Source: Staphylotrichum longicolle (Eukaryota; Ascomycota; Sordariomycetes; Sordariales; Chaetomiaceae). From it: a stretch of 64,000 nt of DNA. The notes below the pieces were generated by a model that searched no databases, was not told the DNA's origin, and saw only the letters and a program-made list of their open reading frames with translations. This document shows, in pieces, positions 1 through 9,958 of the stretch; positions within the stretch are counted from its first letter, which is position 1, and every line of letters begins with the position of its first letter. A program made the translations under genes and the position numbers. The stretch spans positions 1,860,001 through 1,924,000 of the forward strand of contig JAHCVI010000003.1 of assembly GCA_019096155.1 (NCBI GenBank). Reading direction: 5' to 3'.

Positions 1-1778
1 GCATCGCGGCGCAGGACCTCTTCGTTTTCCTCGACATACTCGGTAGATCCGATGAGGTTGTACTCGCCGCCATCCCATGACGCAAACTCGATGGTGCGTA
101 AGGGCCGCCAGCCGCGGGCAGCCAGGTCACCCAGCACACGAATAATCTCCAGCATGATGGCGGTTCCCGAGTGCGGGCCCGTCGCGCGAACGGCCACAGA
201 GTCCCGGTGGTTACCGATGATGACCCTCTTCTCCCCCTGTTCAACGCCCTGGATTCTGCCAATGACGTTCCAGATCGGTTGTTTCTCGATCTCGTCCTGG
301 TCGTTCTTCAAGCGCACGATGGGCGAGGAATTGTTCCCCGTCCACACCTCCCCGACCCATGGTTGAGTACTCTGCTTGCCGAATCCTTTCAGATGCTCGA
401 GCAGACCCTGGGCATCACGTTGTGATAGGGGAAGGCTGGGGATCTTGACGAGCCCCTTCGTCTGGTCCAGCTTCATCCGCGGCAGATGGGGCTTGCTGCC
501 CCAGCCAGGAGTCAGGACGTCACCGACCACCCAGTTCCTCAAACTGACCGTTCTGTTCACGGGCTCGTCGTAGATGAGGCAGCCCGCGGATCCCGCTATT
601 TCCGCCTCCCTGACCATTTCCCCAATGTCACCTTCCGGCCCAGAAACCCTCATCAAGACAATGGCGCCGTTCGTTTCGATACCGCCATCCTTTAGCGCCT
701 GGAAATCCTCCTTCGAACCGTAATTCGCATAGAGGAGCGGCCCCTTGACGTCGCCCGACTTGGAATGTCCATGGAAGACAAAGGTCGGGTGCCCGGCATC
801 CTCCCCTTCAAACTTTGCCGACCACACCGGCTTCCCATCGCCCCCCAGAACCTCCACCGCCCTGCCATCCGGCTTGGGATAGTTCAGGTAGACCTGATAC
901 ACGTCCCGCGTAATATCTTCCAGCCCATACTTCCTGAACAACAGCTCGGTATCCTCCATCAGCGCATAGTCGCCCTCGGTCCCGGCCATGTGCGGATAGA
1001 TCAGGAAGTGCTCCAGGTGGTCCCGTATCCTCCTCGGGTCGACACTGCTCTGCACGTGTATCCGCACGCTCTCGGGGTCGAACATTTGGCTGTTCATCCG
1101 CCTCGCCATGTTGGTGAATATGTCGCTCGCAAACAGCAGGTACAAGAACCCAATGACGATGGTGGCTGCGAGGGTGCGCCCCACCAGCAGGAAGAGCGCT
1201 GCGCTGCCAAACTTGGGCAGGGACGGCGGCCTGAAGAACCCTGCGGGTGACTGCTGCTCCTCCGCCGCAGCGGGGGTTGGGTTGCCGTCTCCGCTCGCGC
1301 TGCCGGCCCTCCGGCGGAGGGTTGGTAACCGCCACCTCCACTTCCACTGCGGCAGGGAGAGTGACAGGCCAATGCGCTTCCCCCACGACGATCGGTTCCG
1401 GCCGTGTACATCCGAGTCGTCAATCTCCAGCTCTTGCATCTCCCGGCGCACCTGGGCCGTCTCGCGCTCTTCGTCCGAGTCGGAATCCGAGTCGGAACTG
1501 AAGATGTTGCTCTCGTCGTCGGTCTCAACGGTTGGTGGTCGGTAGCCTCGGGGTCGTCGGCCTCGCGGCGGCTGGGAGTTGGGAGTGGAGGATTCGAAGG
1601 CATGGCGTGAGCCTGTTAAGAGAGACTGCCCTTCTGCTGCCGCCTCGGTCGAGTGGCGCGGGTCGTCGATGGGGGAGTTGGCGCCATCGTGGTGCCAAGC
1701 ACTTCCGCCGGCGATGGCTTCATCGTACGTCGGTATTGGCGGGACATGCTCGTAGCGGTGATCTTGAGTTGGCGCCAT
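1..1778 (-). CDS. Transferrin-receptor-like M28B membrane protein, catalytically degenerate (C-terminus beyond window)
   Basis: The start is the ATG at 1778; the frame stays open without introns to base 1, so about 592 N-terminal residues are visible. Order: a long acidic, Ser/Asp-rich cytosolic segment (~1-190) that carries a PxY-like motif (IPTYDEA) near the start, one membrane helix (~191-215, FLLVGRTLAATIVIGFLYLL), a protease-associated domain, then the M28 domain. This matches PSMA/transferrin receptor and the yeast Tre1/Tre2/Vps70 group (type II membrane proteins). Tre1/Tre2 recruit Rsp5 through PY motifs and act in endosomal and vacuolar sorting of metal transporters; applying that role here is inference. 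The zinc-site region reads HRDSVAVRATGPHSG and the next motif WDGGEYNLIGSTEY. Against PSMA, the first zinc His is kept, but the bridging Asp is Gly and the catalytic Glu is Gly, so peptidase activity is unlikely. Confidence 0.85.
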   Translation of the reverse strand, partial: MAPTQDHRYEHVPPIPTYDEAIAGGSAWHHDGANSPIDDPRHSTEAAAEGQSLLTGSRHAFESSTPNSQPPRGRRPRGYRPPTVETDDESNIFSSDSDSDSDEERETAQVRREMQELEIDDSDVHGRNRSSWGKRIGLSLSLPQWKWRWRLPTLRRRAGSASGDGNPTPAAAEEQQSPAGFFRPPSLPKFGSAALFLLVGRTLAATIVIGFLYLLFASDIFTNMARRMNSQMFDPESVRIHVQSSVDPRRIRDHLEHFLIYPHMAGTEGDYALMEDTELLFRKYGLEDITRDVYQVYLNYPKPDGRAVEVLGGDGKPVWSAKFEGEDAGHPTFVFHGHSKSGDVKGPLLYANYGSKEDFQALKDGGIETNGAIVLMRVSGPEGDIGEMVREAEIAGSAGCLIYDEPVNRTVSLRNWVVGDVLTPGWGSKPHLPRMKLDQTKGLVKIPSLPLSQRDAQGLLEHLKGFGKQSTQPWVGEVWTGNNSSPIVRLKNDQDEIEKQPIWNVIGRIQGVEQGEKRVIIGNHRDSVAVRATGPHSGTAIMLEIIRVLGDLAARGWRPLRTIEFASWDGGEYNLIGSTEYVEENEEVLRRD

Positions 1779-2547
1779 CGTGGGCGGCTGCTACCGTCGA
1801 TGCGCGCGCGGTGGTCGATGGGTGGTCGGGGACATTCAGACCTCCGGACCAGGATAGCGATTCGCGATGGGAAACGGGGAAGGGGAACCGTATGAACGTA
1901 TGAGCGTCTGAGCGGGCACTTCGGGGAGTTGAAACAATCCGAAACGTTGTCTTGAAGTCAAAGGAGCGGAAGAGAAAACGATGTTTCCGTTAGCGAACGG
2001 CAGAAGGCATCACAGAATTGCTCATTAGGCCAAAATGCTCAGTGAGCCAAGATGGCGAGGAGATGGCGTCGGTTCTGTCGTGCAATCGAGTCGAAATTGC
2101 CGTCTGAAGCACACGACTGGATACGGTCGCCCCTTGTTGCAGCAGCTCTTGGCGCCGCGTCAGGACAGCCCGAACCCCCAACAGGCGGGGCCAGCTTACC
2201 TAACTCGACCTGGGAACCCTGCTGCATCTGCTGCATCTTTCCGCTGCTGCCGAATCCACACCTCAGGTCGTCTCAGCTTTCATGGGGTTTCCTCTCGTTC
2301 ACAGCGTATCTACCAGGTACTAGGGCTGCAGATAGGGGTTTTCTTTCCACGTTTTATTTCTTCACCTCGATCTCACTCACCCATTTGAACCCACAAACAG
2401 ACTGCCTCCAATGTGACCTCTTGTTGTTAGATGGACATGTTCAATGAATCCAAAAAGAAATTCTCGCATCAAGGCAAATAGTTAGTAGACGTCCTGCAAC
2501 CCGTCCCCAGGCAGCACCAAGCACAAAGCTAGCCCCTCCGTATGTAC
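1779..2547. other. Intergenic, no gene seen
   Basis: Upstream of the M28B gene and downstream of the AAA-CorA gene. No open frame here has splice structure or a recognisable family. It should hold the promoter of the first gene and the 3' end of the second. Confidence 0.5.
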
Positions 2548-5500
2548 TCAAGATAGGCTACTTGACTCGGCATCATCTGAGCTCTGCCCCTCCCCCTTCC
2601 TCCATCTTCTCCAGAACCATAGCTTCCGAACCCACCCAACCATAGCCATCACCACACTCCGCACCAAAAACACCCAGATCTTCCACTCGGACGGCTTTGT
2701 CTGACCGCTCTCGCTTTTCTGGAAAGCCTCGAACCTCTTCCCCAACGCCACCCACTGCCAGTCCGTATCCGTTGCCATTTGTTCAATCAGAGCCCGCCGC
2801 TTTGGCGCAAATACCTTTTGCAGCCCGCCCACCAGATTGTTCAGGTTGAAGGTGATGGCGTAGGTTGCGACGGCGACGGCGGCCGTGACTATGAGGAGGG
2901 AGGTGCGCGAGTAAGATTCGTTGATGCTCCAGATTGCCTGTGGTTCGGGTGGAAAGGTTGAGAAATGGGGTCATGGAGAGGGGGGATGGAGGTCACCTAC
3001 CACGCAAAGGCCGAGGGGCAGGAAAAAGATGCTGACAAAAGTGAGAAGCTTCACATTTTCGCCCAATTTCGTCGACGTCCGGGACTCCATGACGGCACTG
3101 GCGTTGAAGAGCTGGTGTTGTCAGCCCCGAGCCATGTCGGCCAGGTTGAAGAAGTTGGAAAACCACGTCGACTTACCCCGTCCCTCATCACAGTAATGCG
3201 CTCTAGCGTCTCTTGAAACTCTTGCTTCAACGCCCTCAGCTTGTCGCACGCCTCGTCAGCCCGTCGCTCCGCCGCTTCCAACACCTCCTGCGATTTCCTT
3301 TGCCAGTGCGCCTCTCGGCCGTTGATGACCCTCGTCTTCTGTGGTGTGACCCAGTGTTTCTTGTGGTGCGTCCATTGCTGGATCGAGTTGTCGAGAGTGC
3401 TGACTGCCTCATGGATAAAGTTGATGGCCCAAAAGTAGCGCTTTGAAATAGAGAAGGCGTCGTCGTCGAAAAGGATATCTTGTAGGAGATCTGGTCGGTG
3501 TAGCACGGCCGAGGGGTTGACCAATCGCTCGACCGCCTCCAAGACTTCGCGCCAGCGGAGGGCAACCACATCAAGCGCCGTGGCTATGAAACATGTTGAC
3601 TGTGCACTGAGAGTAGGTGCCTTGCACTTTGTGTAAGAGGTCGCCGATGGCCAGAAGTCGGTGGGCGTGAGGCAGACGGCTGTCCAGTGGATGGAATCGC
3701 CGTCTTGTGCCGGGCTTCCTGCCGATGGGATGAGAACCAGCTGAGCAAAATTGAGAATCTTAGTTTTCATGTCCTCGCTTTGGACGGTTTGTGGGAGTGG
3801 TACTTACAGTAAACGAATCTAATCTTAGATATTCGCCAACACCGTTATAGAACTGGATCCTGTTATCTCTGGTGGAATCCTTGTCCTGAACGCCCAAATC
3901 CGAATCGACCAAGGTGTAAAAAACGACACGAAAGCCTGAATCAGATCCGCGCACGGCACGAACCCGTAGATCGCGTATCACCACGGGACCCGGCTTCGTG
4001 ACTGCTCTGTGAAGATGGGCATTGAGGGTTATTTCGTGAAGCCTGGATTGGGAACGAGGTATTCCAACCCAGGGTAGAGCGAACGGTGCTCTGAAATCCG
4101 CTCGGCCGGGTACCGATTGCCGGAATTTGAGTAGACCATACCTGGTGTTGCTGGAGACACGTTGCAATCCTTGAACGAGCCTATCAACCTGTCAGTTGCT
4201 GACCTGCTTGTATGCGGAGGAGTGGATGGTATGCTGTGCCGTTGTGTGAAATCAAGGAAAACGTACACTAGCCTTCTCCAAGGCTTGATGGACGTTTTGG
4301 TACAGTCTTGAGCATCTTTTTGAAGATTCCGCAGGCCAAATGTGAATCCGGCTTCTTTCCATCGCTGCTGTGGCGTGATGTGAGTTGCCAATGAATCTGC
4401 CCCTGGCGTGTGTGGCTCTTCCGGGACTTTATCTTTCAGCTCGTACAAACAGCCCTCCGTTGCGGTCCACAGTCCCTTCGGCCAGCCCCAGTCGACAATC
4501 TTAAGGTTGCCTACGTCGGCCAATTCCTGCAAAGCAGCGCTCAACATCCTGCTCAATTTGGGAACAGACTGCGGCTGAATGCCACCATAGTAGTTTGTGG
4601 AGAACGCGAGTTCCAAGCGACCGTCTCGAGGAATGGCAGCCAACGGCCCGAAGAGGTCGACGAGTTGGTCGGCAAGGCCGGGCATCACTGAGTCGTCTGC
4701 GGCTTGGTCATTGCCATAGAGGGGTTCATCCGTTGCCAAGTTCCACTCGTCGGGCCGGCCAGTCTTTGTTGTGTACGCCCGGATCATGTCCTGGAGGTTG
4801 AGGCGCCGTTTCTCTCTTTTTGCTTGGTCTACCGCATCCCGGTAAATGGCCCTGATCTCGCCAAATGGCAGTCCTAACTCCTGAGATGCGACGATCACCC
4901 ATCCCAATATTTCGTCTCTGGATTCCATTTGATCAGGACCGAGATGATCAAGATGAAAGCCGAATATCCTTTTAATAGTCTCCGTGTCTGGAGCGTGGAA
5001 GGGAACCTGCTGGATATATGGTGCAAGAGCACTGTCAACGGCCGCTAGCGGGCCTGACACAAGAATCATGGCGCCTTCAAAGCGAGAGAGGGTGTATGCG
5101 AGTGCTGGAAGTGGTCAGTTGCAATATTGTGAGCAGAATGAGGGCTGTGTGCGAACCTCCCACTAGTGCATTTCGTGTCACGTCGTCTGACTTTCGGGGC
5201 TGCAACATGCTTTCCGCTTCGGAGCTTCTTAGATGTCAGAGGCCTGCGTTCCCTCGGGGACCAGTGAAAGAGGATGATACTTACAGAAGCAGGATTGCGC
5301 CCCAGCGAAAGCTGAGATCCAAATACCTCTGCAGGTTCTTGGTGAAGTCTGCGATATCCGTCCCCAAGTCGGCAGGGCGTAAAGGGATAAGTTGGCATTG
5401 GCAGGCCGCTGCCAACGCTGCTGCAACTAATGGCTTTCCGACGCCTTGAGGCCCTGTGGTGTTTGTTAGACGGATATTCCGGGGAGAAAGTATTGGTCTG

Positions 5501-6934
5501 CAGGACTCACCGTGGAAGTGAACGACCAATCCACGAATGGATGAAGGGATGATATCAATCTCGGGCCCTGTTCTTGGTGCCAAAGCCTGTCTGCGTTTGT
5601 CGAAGTACCTAAAGAAGTCTTCCTTAAGCGACAGTTGGACATGCCGGTCGAGGCAAACAGCGTTCCAGAGGTCAAAATGCATTCGTTCACTGCAGGGCCA
5701 TAGGTCGCGGACGGGGAACGTCGTCCACTTTTTGTCCTCGACAACGAACCCGTGGACCCTGGTCGGTGCGAGCAAAGTATACCTGGGGTTCGCCAAAACC
5801 CCATCAAGGTCTATTTGAGTCATGCAGGTTGAGCAGTAACACCCAAAGGTTGAGTGTCTGCTCGGCATTTCCTCAGTATTGGGATCTGGGAACGCTGCTG
5901 GGTCCAGGATTACGTTCAAGTCCTCTTCCCCCTATTTGCTGTTAGCCAGCATGCGAAAGACGGCGAACGTTGATACGTTGCAAAAGGCTTACCAAATAGT
6001 TACAGACCGGGTAATCCCAAACTTCGACCTTCACGAGTTGCTTCAAGCTTTCCATATTCGTTCTATTCCGGACAAGGAGTGACCACGGCCCCGCTGAAAA
6101 GTCATCAACGCTGAGGTGGAGGACAGGTCGGTAAAGTAGCCCATTGATGGGTCGCGTCCCTCTGTAGCGTTCCAGTTGAAATCGGCTGCTTACTCTGGAG
6201 AAGCCGGGGCCATCCCATCTGAAATGCCAAACCTCAACGACACATGTTTCCGAGGTTGCCGACGCGGCGACGATGTCGCATGAGGATACCTCGACGACCT
6301 GTTCAATCCCGGCTCTGTCTTTCCCAATCAACAGCGAGCCAGGAGAAAACAGAGTTGGCAGGTCATCGAACAGTACCACGCGTCGGGAGACGTTTGAGTC
6401 CCTCCTCTCGACATCGGGTATGTCTGATTCTTTCAAGCAAGCGAGCAGCTTCGTAATATCATCTGTCAACTTCTCGGTGAGGGGCTGGGGGCCAAATATT
6501 TTGCCAAGGTCGCTCCCAGGACGTTGCTCAGATTCCTGGAGGAGTAGCTTCAGAACGTCCCTGTAGGACAGAAGTTCCGTGAAGGGGTAGCTGAAGGTCC
6601 TGCGTTCCGTGGTAGCCTCGGCCTGAGACCGGTTGAGACAGGGGCTTGCGATGCGGGACAGCAGGGTCAAGAGGTCGCCATTCTCAATGGTCAAGTCTTT
6701 AAGTCGAGGGGCCTCGTCCTGGCCGACCTCGTACTTCAAGACGAGCGGATCTTGGCGGATTGTCTGGACGCGCTTCAGACCTCCGCCTAATGCGGGACCG
6801 CTCAGCGCAGCTGGAGAAGGCTGTCTCGAGTTCTCGAGGGCTTGGAGTCGCCGGTCCAGGGCCTCGAGAGTCGTGTCAATCCTGCTGAGCACTTCGATGA
6901 GTTTTGAGGTTGTTGTTTCGTCGGAAGAATCCAT
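2548..6934 (-). CDS. DUF7025/AAA-like ATPase (degenerate) fused to CorA-like two-helix membrane domain
   Basis: Nine exons are proposed: 6934-5993, 5931-5511, 5453-5285, ~5224-5157, 5104-4269, 4188-3808, 3740-3177, 3111-3001 and 2937-2548. They total 3882 nt (1293 residues) in one frame. Order: a coiled coil (~10-40), a DUF7025-like region, an AAA core (~450-620), a middle region, then a CorA-like tail. The tail has the family's FWAINF and LFNASAVMESR stretches, two membrane helices (about 1147-1165 and 1172-1192) and a basic end. The P-loop reads GPQGVGKP, with the Ser/Thr after Lys replaced by Pro. The Walker B segment reads LLLSEAE or LLLSSEAE, depending on an AAG acceptor near 5225, with the usual Asp lost. 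The join between the halves rests on a phase-0 intron 4268-4189. A rival splice there would end a first gene at 4029, making two genes. Function unknown; nucleotide hydrolysis is doubtful. Confidence 0.65.
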
Positions 6935-7215
6935 CGCGCGCAGTCAAACGACCGGCCTCACGGCCGCAGAAGAATCGCGCTCGAGTGTGTTGTGAGAAGG
7001 ATCATGGTGTTGGTTCGGCTGGTGCCTGATGTTGCATTTTCAGCCTCCAAGCAGCCGCTGCAGGCAACCAATCACTGTCAACCAGGCCAGCAGGGACCTG
7101 GACGAAAAGAGAATCTTCTTGCAAGGGAGGTTCAAGCCAGCACTCCGGAATAAATGCCAATAGAAAGAACGAAAGAGAAAAACCAATCGTCCCTAGACCG
7201 GGAAATATTCCATAA

Positions 7216-7264
<49 letters not shown>

Positions 7265-7807
7265 GACATACTCGACATTCGCTTTCCTTCCGTACCTTAC
7301 CTACACAAGACAATCACTGCGGTAGGTTTCTCGGCCGGCTGTGGTTCAAGACATGAAGTTGGCCGACACACAGCCTGCTGAGTCACGCCGGACTCGTTCA
7401 GTTTACGCGCAAGAACCATGTCACTTTCAGCTACTCTTCCCTTCCTTCCACTTCCGTTGTTTTAGCGAGTTTCTCACCGGGCTTCAATTTTCCTTCTGGG
7501 AGATTGCCATTTGTGTTGCCGACATCTTTGGATTTTTCCAGCACAGATTTAGCCTTAGTGCTTTCCTTGCCTTTGCAGCTTGCCATTACAACTCGCGAGT
7601 GTCATGTAGGGGCGGTCATTTTGATTTGTCTGATGTAGTGACCATTTTCTGGGGCCCTCGCTTACCATAAGCTTCACCCTTAGGGATAATCCCACCCCTG
7701 TGCCTTACAAGGAAGGCAAGCAGCTCGTGCTGCAATTTCTCGAAAGCCACCATGACGGCCTGCCGGTTTCGCAGCCAGTTCCCGCTAGCATCCGCGCATT
7801 GCTCTCC
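6935..7807. other. Intergenic between divergent genes
   Basis: Shared upstream region of the AAA-CorA gene and the kinase-like gene. It contains a 41-base A run. A first exon of the kinase-like gene may lie here, because that frame is open back to 7634 without an ATG and a possible acceptor (cttag) lies near 7683. Confidence 0.4.
7221..7261. repeat. Poly(A) homopolymer, 41 bases
   Basis: An uninterrupted run of 41 A on the + strand in the intergenic region. It produces a spurious poly-Phe frame on the other strand. A run this long is polymorphic in most genomes and hard to sequence, so its length should be treated as approximate. Confidence 0.95.
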
Positions 7808-8760
7808 ATGACAATGTCCCCCGTGCTGGACGTTGTCATCCAGGCCCCCAACGGCTCGCCTCTCCAAGCCGTGCTCAAGCTCTTTGACCGCCGATTTGGC
7901 GAAGACCTCCGGCGCGTCTACAAACAGTCTGCATGCCACACGCCCGCGCGTGAAGCCGCCTTCCACGCCTTTATCAGGCAAGGAAAAATGGCCCCGTTCC
8001 TCCGCGAGGTAGACGAGGCACACGAAACAGAGCTCATCCCTCCAAGTCCTGCGGGGTTCCTCGGGGAAGGCACCGAGGGTCCTGCAAAGTACGAGGCGGC
8101 GCAATGGCGAGAGTGTCGCGAGCATTTCCGATGCGAGACCAAGGCGTATGCGCAGCTCAGCGACCTGCAGGGAGAGTTGATCCCACGCATGCTCGCTCAT
8201 GTGCGCCTGGTCTCGGGCGGCGACTTCGACGTACCTCCCGACTTGCGGGAGACAGGGGCGCCGTACTTTGAGCTCAACGGTATACTACTGGAACGCATCG
8301 ATGGATACAAGCTAGAAGACATGACCTCTTTACTGACGACGCGTCCACCGAAAAACCTAAAGGAGTGGCAAATAATCATTCAAGCGGCCGCCAACGCCGC
8401 CCATGTCATCAACGAGCGCGGCATCCTCATGCAGGACGCTTCGCCGCGCAACGTGATGGTGGACCGGCGCTCACAAACCCCGCGCATCATCGACTTTGCA
8501 CAGTGTCTCTTCCGAGACGAGCTGGTGGATCAGTGGCACAGGTGGGAGTGGCAGGAGGATGAGGAGTGGGATCCAGATGTCGAGTATTGGGAACGGGCAC
8601 GTCAGCAAGAGGACCCGGCGGCGATCGCCTTGGTGGTGGGAATGCGTGTGCAAAAGGCAACGGGTGTGAAGCTGCCCTTCACGTATCCGGATTACGCCAA
8701 GATTATCTCCGAGCTTAAGCAGGAAATCACAGGCAGAAGGAGCGTTGTTGTGCAGTGTCA
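7808..8760 (+). CDS. Degenerate protein-kinase-fold protein (ends uncertain)
   Basis: The first in-frame ATG is at 7808. Coding-like sequence extends upstream (GKQLVLQFLESHHDGLP before it), so an upstream exon is likely. The lysine region reads AVLKLFDRRFG. The catalytic-loop equivalent reads GILMQDASPRNVMV, with Met-Gln-Asp instead of His-Arg-Asp and the Asn kept. The metal-loop equivalent is IIDFAQC instead of DFG. It is followed by the acidic Trp/Glu-rich segment (WHRWEWQEDEEWDPD) common in lineage-expanded fungal kinase-like proteins of unknown role. The family usually ends soon after a YPDY..I..L stretch, seen here near 8685-8730. The frame stays open to 9301, but that part lies antisense to the TenA gene and looks like its shadow, so the end given is approximate. 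No convincing donor was found. Confidence 0.6.
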
Positions 8761-8973
8761 AAGCAAAAAACTCGGAGGTGGCGAGCAAGGGGCTGGCAGA
8801 GCCGAAATAACCCCTTTGTGGCAAGGGCCAAGTCAGTTGACGACTCGCCAAGAACGACACCGCTCCGCTGAGCCACGGTTCGACAGACTTCCCAGCATTG
8901 AAATGCTCGTACAAAGAAGCAGGCCTATCAGACTGCTCTCAGCCCTCGACCTCCGTCGAACTCGACTCACGCC

Positions 8974-9958
8974 TCACACATCCGGCCAAAACAACCTCTC
9001 CGCCTCCAAAAGCGTCCTCCACTTCCCCTCCACCCGCCCCAAAATCTCCCCCCTCACCCGCTCCAGCTCCTCCCCTTCCTTGCCCGCCAGCGCCCCCGCC
9101 ACGGCCGCATCGATCAGCCGCCCCAGCTTGTCCACAAACTCGGCAAACTCGGGACTGCTCCAGTTGGGGATGAACTCCCTCCGCAGCGCGCCGCCGTCCG
9201 CGTCCTGTTCCTTCTCGGCATGGCCGTCGTCGTCGTGGTCACCAGACGACGACCGCCGCTCCTCGGCCTTGTCGCGCGCCCAGGACCAGGCGCCGAGGTA
9301 GCAGCGCTCGGTGCCCCAGAAGGTGAGGGCGCCTTCGAGCCAGGGGAGGAGAGGGGGTGGGGTGGGGCCCGTGGCTGTTGTGGTGGTGGTGAAGAGGGAC
9401 TGCACGAGGGCGAGGCCGGGGAGTTTGCTGGGGGTGTCTGTTGGGGAGGAGGAGGAGGGTGCGGTAGGGGACGAGATAGCGATGGAGGAGAAGATGGATT
9501 GGATGAGGGTCAGGCCGGGGAGTTGGGATTCCTGGGACGATGTGCTGTTGCTGTCTGTTGTTGTTGTGGGGCCCAGTTGCCAGTGCGGAGGCAGGGGGAA
9601 CGGGGGCGAGTTCGATGCCGAGCCCGTAGCGATCGGCGACGTCGATGAAGAAGCGCTCCTCCTTGCGGATGGCGACCAGGGCCTCGATGAGCCAGTCGGC
9701 TAGCTGCGTCTCGAAGGCATCTTGTGAGCCGGGCACCTGGCGGGGCAAGTCGATGGACGCGAGGAGTGTCCCGGCAGCGCGGATGTACGAGTGGATGTAC
9801 AGCCTGTCGTTGGCCAGCCAGCGGCTCAGGAGGTCTTTGGGCAGACGGCCCTCGGCTCCGGCCAGCAAAAAGGGGTGTTGCGTCGCTGACTTGTAAAGCT
9901 GCTCCTGCGTGGAGAGGAGGTGTTCGGTCAGCGACCAGCTTTCGCGCGGGGAAGCCAT
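8974..9958 (-). CDS. TenA/THI-4 family protein, frame broken
   Basis: The ATG is at 9958 and the stop at 8974. The first half (LTEHLLSTQEQLYKSATQHP, then WLANDRLYIHSYIRAAGTLL) and the second half (LEGALTFWGTERCYLGAWSW, then GGALRREFIPNWSS, ending ERLFWPDV) are typical of fungal TenA-like proteins. Relatives include thiaminase II and a PQQC-like helical fold. The two halves are in different frames; the switch falls in the Asn/Gln/Thr-rich stretch at about 9540-9600. It needs one surplus base or two missing ones. GT..AG pairs there do not give an intron of the right length. Either a sequence error or a real frameshift is possible. A role in thiamine precursor salvage is family inference only. 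Confidence 0.75.

Noticed and set aside
7002..7313. Minus-strand frame with a poly-Phe block
   Set aside because: Produced by the 41-base A run.
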